NCBI GenBank assembly: GCA_024362935.1
Contig: JANCRA010000039.1
Coordinates: 4,403,040 to 4,467,039 of the forward strand
Direction: 5' to 3'
Length of the DNA stretch: 64,000 bases
Source of the DNA: Setophaga petechia
Taxonomy: Eukaryota; Chordata; Aves; Passeriformes; Parulidae
In this document: piece by piece, positions 1-19,944 of the stretch
Layout: each line of letters begins with the position of its first letter
Position numbering within the stretch: the stretch's first letter is position 1
The notes under the pieces: model-generated
What the model saw: only the letters and a program-made list of their open reading frames with translations
What the model was told of the DNA's origin: nothing
Databases searched by the model: none
Position numbers and translations under genes: made by a program

Positions 1-27
1 CTCTGTGCTACAGTGAACAGCTGAGTA

Positions 28-229
28 TCACCTTGTACTGCAATCTGAAGTGGAATAAAGTGAAGTGCCCTCTGACCGTGCTAGTGAGATGATCATCATT
101 TCAATTGTGTGTCTTCCTGGCATAGAGGAGCTGGCCAAGTGCTCTTTGTCTGCACCAAAGGAGTGCAGGGGAACGTGGGTGCTCTTCAGGTTCCATTTGT
201 GGAGCAGAGCCTCGATAGACCAGTCAGCA
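28..229 (-). CDS. METTL23: METTL23 terminal coding exon
   Basis: The acceptor is CCCCTCAG. The exon encodes SADWSIEALLHKW through PGRHTIEMMIISLA and ends in TGA at 30-28. The frame agrees with exon 4 (phase 2). The last 17 or so residues diverge from mammals. Confidence 0.92.
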
Positions 230-1541
230 CTGAGGGGAGGAAAAGGAGTGAAAACCTAACCCAGGTTATCACTGCTGCAGTAACTCCAGCAGGCTGTCAC
301 CAACCTAGTGCAGCACAGATGGGTTTGTATCAGTTTTCTACTTAACACCATATTGGTGGTTCTTAGATTATTTTCAGATTTTGTTACCCCCAGGGTTTAC
401 TGGGCAAATAGCAGCCTGACTCACAATAAAGAGCTTTTCTGAGTCAGAGGTGCTCCCACAGAGCAGTTGATGCTTGTCCACAGCTGAGACAGGAGTTAAA
501 GTTTTGAGTTTTAAATACACAAAAATTTACCTTCGGACTTGGTATGTTGTCCAGAATTGAGCATGTGGGTTCTTCTCCAACAAGAAGTAAATTGTAGTTA
601 GAATATCTTCAAAGTCTGTGTAGTTTGGGGAGATAAAGCAGTCTGGGTTAGTCACCATTCCAGGTGTGGATAAATCTGCCTGGTTCTATGAAATGGTAAT
701 TACAAATCAATGCAAGCAAAGTGTATCTGTCTGTGAGAGGCCCAAGCAGGGCATGAAGGGACTCAGTTATTTACTTAATCTTCTACTCCCACACCCTCAG
801 CCGTATTTATGACATCTCTAAACTAGAATTAGCCCGGAGTAACAAGGTCAGTAGCACAGTGTCACCTGATCTACTGACACTGTTCCCAGCAGTACTTGGA
901 CACGAACTCCTTGCAGTCACAAACCACAGATACCTAATAGTATTAACGTACCTTTGGGGTCAAAAAAGACATCTGAGCCCAAAATAATGTCTATGGGTGC
1001 AAGAGAGAGCAGCTCAGGGGACACGCGGCCCCAGGTGAGGCCGAGGACGGGCACGTGGTGCAGGCGGTTCATGAGGCAGCTGCTGCGGCAGCTCTGCAGG
1101 CACTGGGGCAGCTCCTCGCTGTCCGACAGGATCACCTGGGCACCGCACCTGGCGGCCACCACGCCGGGGAGGCTCACACCGGCACCGATCTGAAACCACA
1201 GCGTGTTCGTGGGGACCGCGGGCGGGGCCTGACCCGCGGGTCACGACAGGGGGAACCGGGCGGGGAGCGGGCGGTACCTCCAGCACTCGCTTGCCGGGCA
1301 GGCTCCGCCTGTGCGCCCACAGGTATTGAGCCAGGACCACGGCGCAGGGCCACACGTACGTGCCGTACTGCGAGTCCAGCACCTGCAAGACACGGGGCAA
1401 GGCGCTGTGCCGGGGTCCGGGAGCTGCCGCCGCTCCCCGTGTCCCGGCTGCCCCCGGTACCTCGGGCACGCGCACGGCGAGCGCCGCCGGACCCTCCTCG
1501 AACCGGTACCGCCGCGCGCGCTGCCGCCGCGCCGCCGCCAT
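28..1541 (-). CDS. METTL23: METTL23, class I methyltransferase (whole gene, 5 coding exons)
   Basis: This is an S-adenosylmethionine-dependent methyltransferase of the METTL21/23 group. The human protein is described as a nuclear arginine methyltransferase acting on histone H3 (family knowledge). Coding exons on the minus strand are 1541-1461, 1382-1278, 1189-952, 615-531 and 229-28, all with GT-AG junctions. They join in one frame to 236 residues plus TGA. Residues 60-71 read VLEIGAGVSLPG, the SAM-binding glycine motif. Residues 129-140 read DIILGSDVFFDP, the family acidic/hydrophobic motif. The C-terminus contains PGRHTIEMMIIS, which closely resembles the mammalian protein. The chosen start (MAAARRQRARR) lies just inside the shared promoter and lengthens the N-terminus relative to the shorter mammalian form starting near MYVWP. 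A further in-frame Met lies 48 bp upstream. The gene is head-to-head with JMJD6. Only the 3' UTR is cut by the window edge. Confidence 0.95.
531..615 (-). CDS. METTL23: METTL23 coding exon 4
   Basis: The acceptor is CTACACAG. The exon encodes DFEDILTTIYFLLEKN and then the TTYQVR block, leaving in phase 2 at AG|GTAAAT. It matches the mammalian segment around FEDILATIYFL. Confidence 0.93.
952..1189 (-). CDS. METTL23: METTL23 coding exon 3 (SAM-binding motif)
   Basis: The acceptor is TTTCAG|ATC and the exon opens with IGAGVSLPG, the cofactor-binding loop. It ends in DVFFDPK plus one base before the GTACGT donor (phase 1). Confidence 0.95.
1278..1382 (-). CDS. METTL23: METTL23 coding exon 2
   Basis: This exon encodes 35 residues starting VLDSQYGTYVWPCAVVLAQY. 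The acceptor is TCTTGCAG and the donor is GAG|GTACC, phase 0 on both sides. The TYVWPCAVVLAQYLW block is strongly conserved in METTL23. Confidence 0.93.
1461..1541 (-). CDS. METTL23: METTL23 coding exon 1
   Basis: This exon encodes 27 residues, arginine-rich at the start, ending VRVPE. It ends in phase 0 at a GAG|GTACCG donor. The ATG has a CCCATGG context and lies in the CpG-rich promoter. Confidence 0.85.
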
Positions 1542-2184
1542 GGGCCAATGGCGGGCAGACACGTATTGGCGCCAGGCCGCGCCAACCAATCCGCGCCTCC
1601 TCCCGGCGCGACGTCACGCGGAGCGCCGCCGCGGGCGCTGATGGCGATTAGGCGCTCGCCCAGCCGCGGCCTCCCCCCGGGGCCGCGGTTAAGTCGGGCC
1701 GCTCCCGCCCGCTCCGCTGCCCCGGCGGGGGGGGCTGGCGCCTCCGCGGGCTCCTTCCCGGCGAAGGGAGGAAACCGGGTGACACGCGATCGGCCCGCCA
1801 CTGTCGGGGGAGCAGCAAGTGCGGAGCGCGGGCCCGCCGCGGGCAGGGCGGCGGCGGCGGCGGCGGCTGGTTATCGGGGCGGCCGCGGGACTCCGCGGCC
1901 AAGGGCGCCCGGTGCCCGCGCTGCCTCCGTGCCGCTCGCGCTGCCCTTCCTCAACATGGCGGCGCGGGGGCGCCGCTTCCCCAGCCTCGGCCAATCAGCG
2001 CCGAGGCGTGGCGGAAGCCGGGGCGCAACCGGCCAATGGAAGTGCGGCGGGGGCGGGGCCGCGGCGACAGCGGCGGCACGGGGTGAAATTTCTGGAAGGT
2101 GCGGCCGGAGCGGGGCCGGGATCGGGATCGGCAGCAGGGTCGGGCCGGGGCCCGCGGGCGGTGACGGCCCCAAGCGCCGCCGCC
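1542..2184. promoter_or_regulatory. Bidirectional CpG-island promoter, METTL23/JMJD6
   Basis: This 643-bp, very GC- and CpG-rich interval separates the two divergent start codons. Visible motifs are a CRE-like GACGTCAC at 1610-1617, CCAAT boxes at 1991-1995 and 2033-2037, inverted CCAAT (ATTGG) at 1565-1569, and a YY1-like AACATGGCGGC at 1953-1963. There is an ETS-like GCGGAAG near 2011. No TATA box is evident. A shared promoter for these two genes is also the arrangement in mammals (family knowledge). Transcription start sites cannot be placed from sequence alone. Confidence 0.85.
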
Positions 2185-9498
<7,314 letters not shown>

Positions 9499-9706
9499 CC
9501 AGGGCAGCTGTTGGTTTTAAACAAGCACAGGACATACAAGGGAAAGCTGGCACACTTCAGATAGGGGATTCCTCAGGAGAGAGGGATGGAGAGCAAGGGG
9601 TTCCTTACAGGACAGTGGTATCATCCTTCCATGGATTATTTTAATCGTTCCAAATAGAAAACTAAGATTATTCATGTTCTCTTTTTAAAAATCAGGGGTT
9701 TTATTT

Positions 9707-9712
9707 AATAAA
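9707..9712 (+). terminator. JMJD6: JMJD6 poly(A) signal, proximal
   Basis: An AATAAA lies about 210 bp after the JMJD6 stop codon in an AT-rich context. A second cluster of overlapping AATAAA motifs lies at 10015-10030 and could be a distal alternative site. Confidence 0.6.
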
Positions 9713-9739
9713 CAGTCTTATTACTTTTCCTAGTTGTCT

Positions 9740-11720
9740 CTTTTAATAGATGAGAGGATTTGATTTTATCTTTGTTTAATGAGAGAGGTGGGATGTTTAA
9801 ACTGCTCTTCAGAGAGCACAAATGAGTAGTGAACAGTTAAAGATGAAGAATGATCAGGCAGCACTCAGATTTCAATGTCTTGTTCAAACAGAAAACCTTC
9901 AAGTAGTTGTATGGTTTCTCTTACTGCTGCCTGGACTATTTCAATTTGTTCCACTACTTTATCTGTTAAAGACAAAATTCATCCTAAATTCCAAATGTCT
10001 GTGTTTACATTTTAAATAAATAAATAAAAACATAAATATTGAGCAAGTTTCAGTCAGTGTGGAAGGAGGCAACATTAATATTGCAAAATCAAGGATAGAT
10101 ATGCTTAGGGTAAAGTTGCTGAGGAAAGCAATTCTCTGGACAGGCAAGGTTAAAAAGAGTGGAACACTGGGATTCTGGGAGTGTACTGCAGGGAAGAATT
10201 TAAACATTCTTTGCTAAATGAAGCATTTTTCTCATATAGCAGAGGCTTGCCAAAATTCTTAAGCAAATTCCTTGCAGCTTGGTTAACCAGTGCTGCTGCA
10301 TTGGCTGCCTGCCTGCATTAGAGTGCTGGCCAGCTCTTGAGCTCTTGGGTGCTCCAGGTTTGGCATGGATGCAAGTGCTGTGATGGCTTAGTGTGTGGCT
10401 TGCTAAAGAAGGTGTGCAGCAGTAATTTACCTGAGGAAGTCCTTATTCCAACATGATTCCAGCCTGACTTCCCAGTGTGGGACTGCCTGGAGGCCTGTGT
10501 GCTCCTGCAGATTGCTCTCTTGTTCCCAGCAGTTGCTCATAACTGAGTACAATTGAATTACAAGTACAGAGCATCATTAAAGGTTGGGGAGAACTGTACT
10601 GACTGCTTATTTTGCCCTGGAGGTTTCCACACTTTGCTTGTTATGACATTGTCAAATCCCATTTTGGCAGCCAGTGTGACTTCAGGGAATGAGCAGCAGG
10701 AGAGAACAAACCTTTAATGCAGACCCTGGTTTAAAAAGAAAACTGCAAAAATGCAGATCATTATGCAGATCTGTTCTTCTGAAAAACCCGTGCACTTTTA
10801 AATTATTTGCCATTCAAAATTTGAAATGAATACCCTAAATATTGAAAATTAGCACCTTGCCTAGAACATGTGCTTTCTGGGTTTCACTGTTCTGCCTCCC
10901 ATATGTTGATTGTTTCACTCTGTGAGGGTGGGTGGGCGTTCTATTCCAGCTGTGTGATGGCTTAGGTGCTAGAAATGCTTCCAAACATGAAATCTTAACC
11001 TTGCTCATACAATGCTGGAGGAATAATAAGCCTGAGATTAATCTGCATGCTGGGATCTTGTGCCCTGATCCAAGGGGAATGCTTAAAGGCAGTTGTACCT
11101 TTTTTTGACAGGATTAGGGAATCTTGTGGAGGCCGCAGCTACCCCTGAGGGATAACACCACCTACCAGAGGCAGCTGCTGATGGAAGCTCTGTTAGCAGC
11201 CAGCCAGCTCTGTTCTACTCCCTTCTGCTTCTGTTTCTCACACTCCTTAAGTTTTTGTTACTCTTCCTCGATCCAGATGTCTTCGTTTCGTGCTGTCCAA
11301 GGTTGGCTCCTGAATAACCTGTAGGGGAACACCCCAACTGTGTCCTTTGTGCAATGCTTTGTCCCCTCTGACCCCTGCACTATAACCCAGCTGTGGGTAA
11401 GGACATGCCAAGTATTTCATGGGTCACAGAACTGGCAAGGAAGGCAATGGTCAGTTTTTAAAGAACTCTTTTTAAAACCAGCAGGTAAATGGAAAAACCT
11501 GCCTTGCTTTGACACTGTCATATGTTTACATGTTGTCCTGTACACTTGAGGAAAGGAACACCAGCCCTTTTGGCCTATTGGAATGACTGGTGGATCTCAC
11601 ACCAGACTTTTGGGAAGAACAAGGAGGAAAGGAGCTTCTGCAAGAACTGAGCTGTGGAAATGAGTCCTTGGATCTTACCCTGCTGCAGGAGAACGTTGCT
11701 GTCAGGGCTGGCGCTTCCAT
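9740..11720. other. Intergenic, JMJD6 downstream
   Basis: This AT-leaning sequence contains the distal AATAAA cluster near 10015-10030. I see no coding exon, RNA gene or repeat family in the remainder. Confidence 0.6.
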
Positions 11721-11727
11721 GTGTGTG

Positions 11728-13600
11728 TCTCATAAAATCCTGGAATTCAGGCACCTGGAAAGAACCCATCAGGATCCTGGAGTTAACTCCTGGCCCTGCA
11801 CAGAAACCAAGAACCCCACCCTGTGCCCAAGAGCATTGTCCAAACACTTAATGAACTCAGACAGGCTCAGTGCTGTGCCCATTGCCCTGGGGAGCCTGTT
11901 CCAGTGCCCAGCCACTCTCGGGGTGAAAAACATTTTTGTGATATCCAACCTAAACCTGCCCTCTCTCAGCTCCAGCCATTTCCTTGAGTCCTGTCACTGG
12001 TCACAAGAGTGAAGAGATTGGTACCTGTCCCTCTGCTGTCCCTCTTGAGGGTGCTGAAGACCTGAATGAGGTCTGACCTCAGTCTCCTCCAGGCTGAACA
12101 GACCAAGTGACCTCATCCACTCCTCATACAGCTTCCCCTCCAGACCCTTCACCATCCTCATGGCCTCCTTTGGGTGCTCTCCAATGGCTTCTTGTCTGTT
12201 AGATGTTGTGGGTCCCAAAACTGCCCCCAGCACTGAAGGTGAGGCCCCCCCCAGGACAATCCCCTCCCTTTCCTGGCTAATGATGCTGGGCCTGATGCCC
12301 CCAGGACATGGTTTGCTCTGTGGGCTCCAGGGCACTGCTGACTCAGATCCACCAGGAGTTCCTGGACCCCAGTGCAGGATGTTTAACTCCACATGGTTGG
12401 TGATTTCCCATCTCAGATTTGTTGAGGCCTCTCTACCCTTGAGGGAGTTGACAGCTCCTCCCAGTTCAGTGGTTTTGGCAAACTTGATATTCCTTCCAGT
12501 CCTGTGTCCAAGTCATTCATGAGGATGTTGAAGAGCACAGGGATGAGGACAGAGCCCTGCAGAACCCCACCAGTGAGCAGTGCCAGCCTGGTGTCACCCC
12601 GGTCACTGTCACCTTTGTGTCCAGCCTGTGAGCCAGTGGCTCACCCATCATGGAACACCATTAACCAGCTGTGGGCTGGACAGTTTGTCCAGAAGGTCAC
12701 TGGGAGAGACAATGCCCAAAGTTTTGCTGAAGTCCATGAGGTGACATCTGCTGCCTTTCCTAGATCAGTGAGGTGGGTCACCCTGTCACAGAAGGAGATC
12801 AGATTCAACAAGCAGGACTTTCCTTCATGAAGCTGTGCTGGCTGTGACTGATGCCTGCACTGTCCTCCAGGTGTTTTTCAGTATTTCCTGGAGCCATCTC
12901 TTCCATGATTTGCCAGGCACTGCAGTGAGACTGACAGGCCTGTGGTTTCCAGGGTCCTCCTCCTTATTGTGGAAAACTGGGACATTTGCCAGCTTCCAGT
13001 CAGCTGGAACCCTCCAGATTCCCAAAACTGCTCAAAAATCATAGAGAGGTTTTGCAGTGACATCAGCAGCATCTTGAGGATTCTCAGATGGATGCCATCA
13101 GGCCCCATGGATTTGTAGCATCCATGTGGAGCAGCAGATCCTGCTGCTTTGGGGTTGGCTGGGAGTTGGACATTCCCACAGTCACAGTTCTCCAGCTCAG
13201 GGCACTGAGACCCCCTTGGTCCATCATCTGTGCTGAAGACAGGCAAAGAAACATTAAACACTCTGCCATGTCCATGTCCCTATTTGTGAGGAGACCATCC
13301 TCATCCTGGAATGGGCCAGTGTTATTGCTAATTTGCTTTTTGCCATTAATATATTTGAAAAAACTCTTTTATATTTCCCTCATGGTTCTGGCCAGTTTCA
13401 TCTCCAGTTGAGCTTTGGCCACATGAATTTTCTCCTACAGTGGCAGCAGCATTTCTGTATTCTTCCCATGTCACCTGACCTTGCTTCCACTGGGCAAACA
13501 CCTTCCTTTTTCATCTTATTTCCAAGAGAAGATCCCTGTTCAGCCAAGGAAGGGAAGGTGGTGTGAATGCCCCAAGCACTGAAGCAATTTCAGCAGAGGT
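11728..13600 (-). mobile_element. Degraded CR1 LINE (3' UTR plus reverse transcriptase remnants)
   Basis: On the minus strand the sequence reads as a chicken-repeat-1 type non-LTR retrotransposon. RT-domain remnants include YKSMGPDGIHLRILK and DWKLANVPVFHNKEEDPGNH, followed by PVSLTAVPGK and, further upstream, LNRDLLLEIR. The pieces lie in different frames, so the pol gene is broken by indels and stops. The 3' UTR shows the typical CR1 text about dropping attention to the 3' end near 11728 (TCATAAAATCCTGG on the plus strand). The boundary near 13600 is approximate. Confidence 0.9.
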
Positions 13601-16600
13601 GACCACCACCTGAAGCATTTTTTGTGGTCTGAATCTGCCTGCTCCATACACACACCTGAGGTGCAGCACCTGAACCAGCAGCAATCCTTCTGCTTCCATT
13701 CTGTCAGGGTGACAGGTAACAAAGCTGCACCAGCACCTTGTGATGGGAAGCTCAGTGGAGCAGGAGAATCGTGGAGTTTCTTGCACAGCAAAAACTGTGG
13801 CAGGAAAAAGCATTTGCCAGTACTTCCAATCCTTCAGGTGTGGTGTTTAGCACAAGGCAACTGCTGACAGAGTCTGACTCTGGCAGGATCACATGTGCTG
13901 GGCTTGGAACACCAAACAGTTCTGGGGCTGTGGGCTCACTCAGGCCAGTGCAGTTCACATCCCCAAATGGCTTCTCTTTGAGGTTGTACATTCAGACCTT
14001 TCTGAAAGTTGCAGTGCCAATTTTAAAGGACTGAGGAGGGGGACGTGTTGTTGTTTTATGCTTTTTAAAAATGCAATGTGTTGTTTTAAGTCTGTGTAGA
14101 TGAATTTGTATTATGCCAGGTAAAGCTCTCGTCCCCAAGGGATCTTTTGGAGCTGCTGGTTTGTTTTATTAACAGGGGCTTGTGCTGGTGGTGTCTCTGT
14201 GTGGCTGAAGGTGCTGCCAGGAAATCTGAATTTCCCATGGGCTGCTGCAGTGGGTGCTCTGAGCCCTTGGAGGTGGGTTCAGAACTCACTTCAGCTGTTC
14301 TTTGGGAGAGGAAACTTGACAGCAGAAGTGCTGTGCATGTAGTAAGCACACAGCAATGCCCAGGCACTGATGAAAGAGCAAATTAAAGAGAGATTAAAGC
14401 CTCAACTGTGACTTTCTTAAACGTGTTGGGTTTGGTGGAACCTGGCGTGTTGCTTTTCTGGGCTCTCTGATCCATTTTTAACCTTGTCTGTTCCTTATTT
14501 AAACACTCCTGGACCATATCCTTTTGTATAAAGGAATCCTAAATATGTTTTTTGGGATCTCTGTTTTTGAGTCTTTTGTGCCAGTAAGAGCAGTGTGGTG
14601 GTGGGGAAAGGGAAGGTTTATTGATACATTTTTTGCTGTCCAGACTCACAAATTTCCTGTGATAGGTAGCCAGGCATAAGCAAGCACACTTGCTCTGTAG
14701 CCACTGCAGATTTTTCCACAAGATCACTTTAAAAACTCCTCCAAGTCCTGGCATTTCTGGCCAAGGCTGAACAGCCTGGGAGCCTGCACAGTCTGTGTGT
14801 GTCCTTTCAGAGCTGTCTGCAGCTGCTGCCTTTTGGGATCCTGTGGGGCCTGCAGAGGTGAAGGCTCACAATGCTCAGCTCTGAGTCCTTGCAGAGCTGT
14901 CCCTTCTCTCTGGCGGCTAGGCAGCCCTCAGTGAGGTGCAGCTGCATTTGGCACCAGTGGCTCAGTTTGCAGAGTCTAAAATCCAAAGTGAAAGCCTGAT
15001 TGCTGTGCTGGGAAAGCCACACCTCTGCCTCTGGAAGCACAGTGGGAAGATGCAGTGTGCAGAGCATTGTTCCATGCCTGTGAACTCTTCCACAGTGTGA
15101 AATAAAGCAATTCCAGGTGCAGCCTGTGTTGGTGTGACACCCCTCATAGAAAAGCAGCAGGTTTACAGCAGACATCATGATACCAGCAGCCCTCTCCTGA
15201 CTGCTCCACAGGGCACTTCCTGCTGTGGAACACAGCCTGTGCAGGCTTACCTGGGAATCAGGACTCTGGGATCTCCAGTTCTTCCACTTCTGGCTTTTAC
15301 CTGAGCCACTCTGGTGAGTCTTTGAGCAGTGAGGAAAATCCTGACCTCACAGGGCTGGTGTGAGGCTGAACTGCAGTTGCTGTGTAAGATGCTTTGGAGC
15401 CATCCACCCACAGAAAGTGTTCATTCATCCTGAGCAAGCTGAGCCTGGTGGGAGCTTTTTGTAGCAGAGAACATTGGGGATGTTGTTCAACACTCTTGGC
15501 CACCTGGTGTTCTGTGGTGGCCCTTCCAGAATTGCTGTGTGGTACATAAATTGTAGCAGAACAAGATTTCCTGTTTTCACCAGGGCTGAGCTGCTGCTGT
15601 TCCATGGCCTGCTCTAAACAGGAGGTCCTGCTAGAGCAGGATCTGGTTTTAAATAGGACTAGGTGCAATTTTCTCATCAGGGGTCAGCTTCTCTGGCCTT
15701 ACAGGAATGGGGGGAGCTGGTGCTTCCCAGGCTGGCTGAGGGAGGAGCAGTTAAAAGCTGAGCTCCCTTTGTGCCTCACTCTGCTTGTGGGAAGCTGGCT
15801 GGGGACAGTGGGCTCTGTGCTCTCATTTCTCCAGGCTTGTGCTTCTTGGGACATCCTTGTCTCTTGTTCCAGCCCTGCTGCTTTTGTACTCTGGAGGCCC
15901 TGGATGCAGCTGGTCCAGCACCCTGTGCACCCCTCATGTCCTTGAGGAAATTTCCTCATTTCCTGGAGCCCCTGAGCAGCAGCACAGCTCTGCCTCACTG
16001 CTCTGTTCCCCAGGGATGGCAGAGAGCCTCGGGCTGGGTGTCATTGTCACAGTCCTGCCTGCTGCAGGAAAGGTGATGGGATTTGGGAGCTCTGCCTGTG
16101 CTTTAGAGCTTGGTGACAGCCACAGGCTGGGAGAGTTCAGAAGGAAATGATCCAACACTCCATCAGAACCACAAATGTGGGCAAGAGGCACCAGTGCCAG
16201 CACCTGTTCCTGCACAAGTGCTGTGGGAGCAGGTGACACTGAGGAGCCCCTGGCAGAGCTTCCTCCCCTTTCAAGCTGCTGTGTGCTGGCTCCAGTTTGT
16301 CTTCTCAGTTACATCAAACCTCTCCAAATGCTCCAAGGAAAGACAGGAGCCTCTTTCATAGTTAACCTCTGCTCTCCTCCCTGAGTCCCAGCCATTGTGG
16401 GCTGGGAAGTGAGACTGTTGGCTGAATGCAGTCTGGAATGCCTCTGTGGGCACATTGGAACTGGGAGGTTTTTGGCATCCCCCTTGCAGAGGGGGAAGGA
16501 AAGTGTTACCCATGTGTGTGACAGTCCCACTGTCATAGCCCTGCCACTGCCCTTAGCTGCTTTTATCACCCATCCAGCAGAGCTGGGATACTTGTCTTGT

Positions 16601-16990
16601 TTGGATGATTGTGGTTTTGCTTTTTATTTTAAATAAAATCAATTATTTTGCATTATCCTGTCACTTTCTTTCATACTGTGATCTAAAAAAAACCTTCCAG
16701 GTGTGCACCTCTCTTTCCCAAAGTGCTAAATGTGCTGGGAACAGCTCTGGGGATGCTTGAGGGTTTGCCCATCTGTGCTGGGCTGTGGTTTGGAAGCTGC
16801 TGGGGTTGCACTGGCTCTGGGAGGTGAGGTTTGTGGCTAGGTTGTTACCAGACTGTCCCACTGCTCCTTGGCCCTGCCCTGGCCTCCCCAGTCTGTCACA
16901 AGAGGTTTCTGTGTTGTGTTTCTGGTGCCACCTCACACTGCCAGGAGGGGGTTTCATCTCCAGGTGTCCTGTGCTGCTTTGGGATGCCCA
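13601..16990. other. Intergenic, unremarkable
   Basis: This is mixed-composition sequence without recognisable exons, RNA genes or intact repeats. The open frames are short, overlapping and not conserved-looking. Confidence 0.55.
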
Positions 16991-16998
16991 CCATGGTG

Positions 16999-17394
16999 AT
17001 CAGAGGGATGGAGCACTTCTCCCATGAGGAAAGGCAGAGAAAAATGGGATTGTCCAGCCTGGAGAGGAGAAGCCTCCAGGGTGATCTAATTGTAGCCTTC
17101 TGAGAGACATTTTACAAGGGCCTGGAGTGACAGGACAAGGGGAATGGCTTCAAACTGACAGGGAGTAGGTTTAGCTTGATACTAGGATGAAATTCTTCCC
17201 TGTGAGGGTGGTGGGGCCCTGGCACAGGTTCTCCAGAGAAGCTGTGGCTGCCCCATTCCTGGAAATGTCCCAGGCCAGGGTGGATGGTCCTTGGAGCAGC
17301 CTGGGATCATGGGAGGTGTCTCTGCCCATGGCAGTGGTGGAACAGGATGAGCTTTAAGGTCCCTTCCAACCCAACCCATGATTCCATAATTCTA
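16999..17394 (+). mobile_element. CR1 LINE 3' fragment
   Basis: This is a 5'-truncated CR1 in sense orientation. It contains the typical blocks ATGAGGAAAGGCAGAG, TCCAGCCTGGAGAGGAGAAG and AGGTCCCTTCCAACCC, and ends in ATGATTCCATAATTCTA, the CR1 terminal octamer-like repeat. Confidence 0.9.
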
Positions 17395-19930
17395 AATAAG
17401 CCCCATAAGTGCAGAGAGATTCTGTGGAAGGGCTGCACTCCAAGCAGAGGGGTTTGGGCAGAGCTGCCTCAGGGAGCCTGGCTGTGAGGTGGAACAAGGA
17501 CTGGGAAGATGGGAGAACTTGTATATTTTGTCAGTGAGAGTTGTTGAAAGCAGTAACTGTAGGTAAATAAGCTGGAACAGAGTGTGGGACAGCAGCCCTG
17601 AGGCTTTTGAAATATTTATAGCAATATATTATAAAATGAAACACCTTGAAGAGTAAATGGCATTGTGGCAGCAGACAGGCAATTCACCCATTTCCACATA
17701 AACCTCTGTCCTCCCCTTCCCAGACACTGCTGGAAACATTCTTCTTCTTTACTGTCACCTATAAAGCATTTTTTTCTCTTTTCCAGTTGTCCTTCAGCAG
17801 CTCTCCCCATGCCCAGCTCACCTCCCCTGCTCAGTGCACAATTAGCAAATGAGCCCCTCCTCTCCTTGTGGATGCTCTGGGTGTGTCCATGCCTGGCATC
17901 TAACAAGCCCCAATTCCAGAAAATGCTTCAAGTTAATGGTGGCTAAAAACTGTACAGCCACTGTAGAAATGCTTTTGTAATTGATTTCTTATGTTTTTCA
18001 GTCTGGAGAGGCAATTTAGAGACAACCTCACCATTCTTCCTCATTTGCAGGTACTGCTGGTACCTCCTGCAGTCCCTCTGTGGCCTTGCAATCAGGACTT
18101 GATTTATTTTTATTCCTCTTGATTTATCTACACATCTTTCTTTTTGTGACAGCTGCAATTTCATTTCAACAAGGAGGATGACACACTGATACTTTAATTC
18201 CTGCTGGGGAGCCTGTGCTGCCCCTTTGCCAACGTTCCTGCTCCTTCCTCCAGCCTGATGCAGAAGCAAATAACTCCTGCTTTTTCTTTTGTGGAAAACA
18301 AGCCATGGAGCAGGGCTGTGTCCCTCCTGCAGTGCCAGGCGTGGCACTGAGCTGCTGCAGGCTTTAAGACTGGTTTGGAGTTGAATGAACAGGCTTGCAG
18401 CACATTTTTTTCCTTCAAGACACACAAAGACTCCTCTGTGGGGCTTCATCTCCTGTGGTTCTGGAGAAGTGTGGATCAAGGCAGGTAGAGCTGGTTGGGA
18501 ATGTGTTCAAAGGGAAATGATCATCCCATGTCCCTTCTGGTGGCTCCCACCTGTGTGTGATGCCTGTGACTGTCCTGTCCTTCAGCACAGGGGCTGGAAC
18601 TGGGGCTGCCCTGGAACAAATCCTGGAGCAAATCCTGCAGCCTGCCCAGGGCAGTGGAGCAGCAGCAGTGTGCTGCCTGTCCCAGCTGTGCTGACAGGGA
18701 GAGGTGCACTGGGCATTTCTGCTGCAGCACTGCCTTGTTTAGGCCCAAGGCTGTGTCACTGCTCAGCTGCTGCCCTGCAGCTGGGGCTGGAATGGCTGCC
18801 AGTATCCAGGAGCTTTTGGAATATCAGCTTGTATCACTGTGCTGCAAGGCCAGCTGTACTGCTTGAAGACTTTGAAGACCCTCAAAAACAACTCAGAGCC
18901 TGCCCTGGGTCAGGGATTAGATTGTAAAATGAATTAAGTGGTTGGAAAAGCTGTATGGGTGAGAGCAGAGGCCTCACAAGCAGAGGGGGAAGTGACAGGA
19001 GCTTAGGGAGGAGGTCTAGAACAAATACTTCCAGGAGAGCTCTTGGGTTGGGTAATTTCTTTTGGTGGAAGCAAGGTACAGCCATCCCCACCCCTGGGCT
19101 GAGCTCTGCTGTTTGTGAATTGAACCCAAATATCCCTGAGCCAGCACACAGCCAGATGTACAAAAGGCAAATGAGAAGCCAACCAGGGAGAGGAATGACC
19201 TGCAAGCCTGAGGAACAGTGAGTACAGGGCATTTCTTGGGATAGCTTCTCATTTCTGGCATCAAAATGGAGAGGGATGTGTTCTTGGCAAGGAAAAAGTG
19301 GCATCCATGACTGGGAGCCTGACTGGGGCTTGCAGAAATAATCCGAGTTTGGAGCAGTTATAACACTGGTCTGTGCTCAGACTTTATGTGAGGGAAAAAG
19401 GGTTCTGGGAGGATCTGGGAACATAAAATCCTGACTTCTCCCCTTGGAAAGCAGCATGTGTCTGCACACCTCACTGCCCAGGGGCTTGTGGAGCCACCCT
19501 TGGATTGTGGCTGGGATGCAGAGGTGGATATTGGAGCTCCTATATCCACCTTGCTTTGGGTGGGAGGACACAGAGGAGCTCGGAACAGCACCTGCCTGTA
19601 CAGCTCCCAGGTGTACAGGACACTGAGCGTGTGTGCTGTGTTGGATCAGATCATTTTGTGCCATCTCCCGACGGTCCCACAGCCCATTCCTGCATCCTGG
19701 AGGGGTGGATGTGGTCCCGCAGTGCCCGGGCAGCCGGAGCCAGCCCGGCTCAGCCCGGCTCAGTCCGTCCCGCGGGCGGATTCGCAGCGCAGCATTTTCC
19801 GTGCCGGGGCAGTTCCCGGAGCAGTTGTCACCGCGGCTCTCCTGAATCCCCCTTTGTTGGCAAAGCTCCCCAGCTGCTGCTGCTGCCCTTGGCTCCCCCG
19901 CTCGGCCCGGAGCTGGCAGCCGTGTGGAAG
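17395..19930. other. Intergenic, no gene seen
   Basis: There are no recognisable exons. GC content rises sharply after about 19700 towards the minisatellite that follows. Confidence 0.5.
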
Positions 19931-19944
19931 CGGCTTCTGTGCGG

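Noticed and set aside
12878..13261. Host gene with 127 codons on the minus strand
   Set aside because: The sequence is CR1 reverse transcriptase debris with frame breaks, not a host gene.
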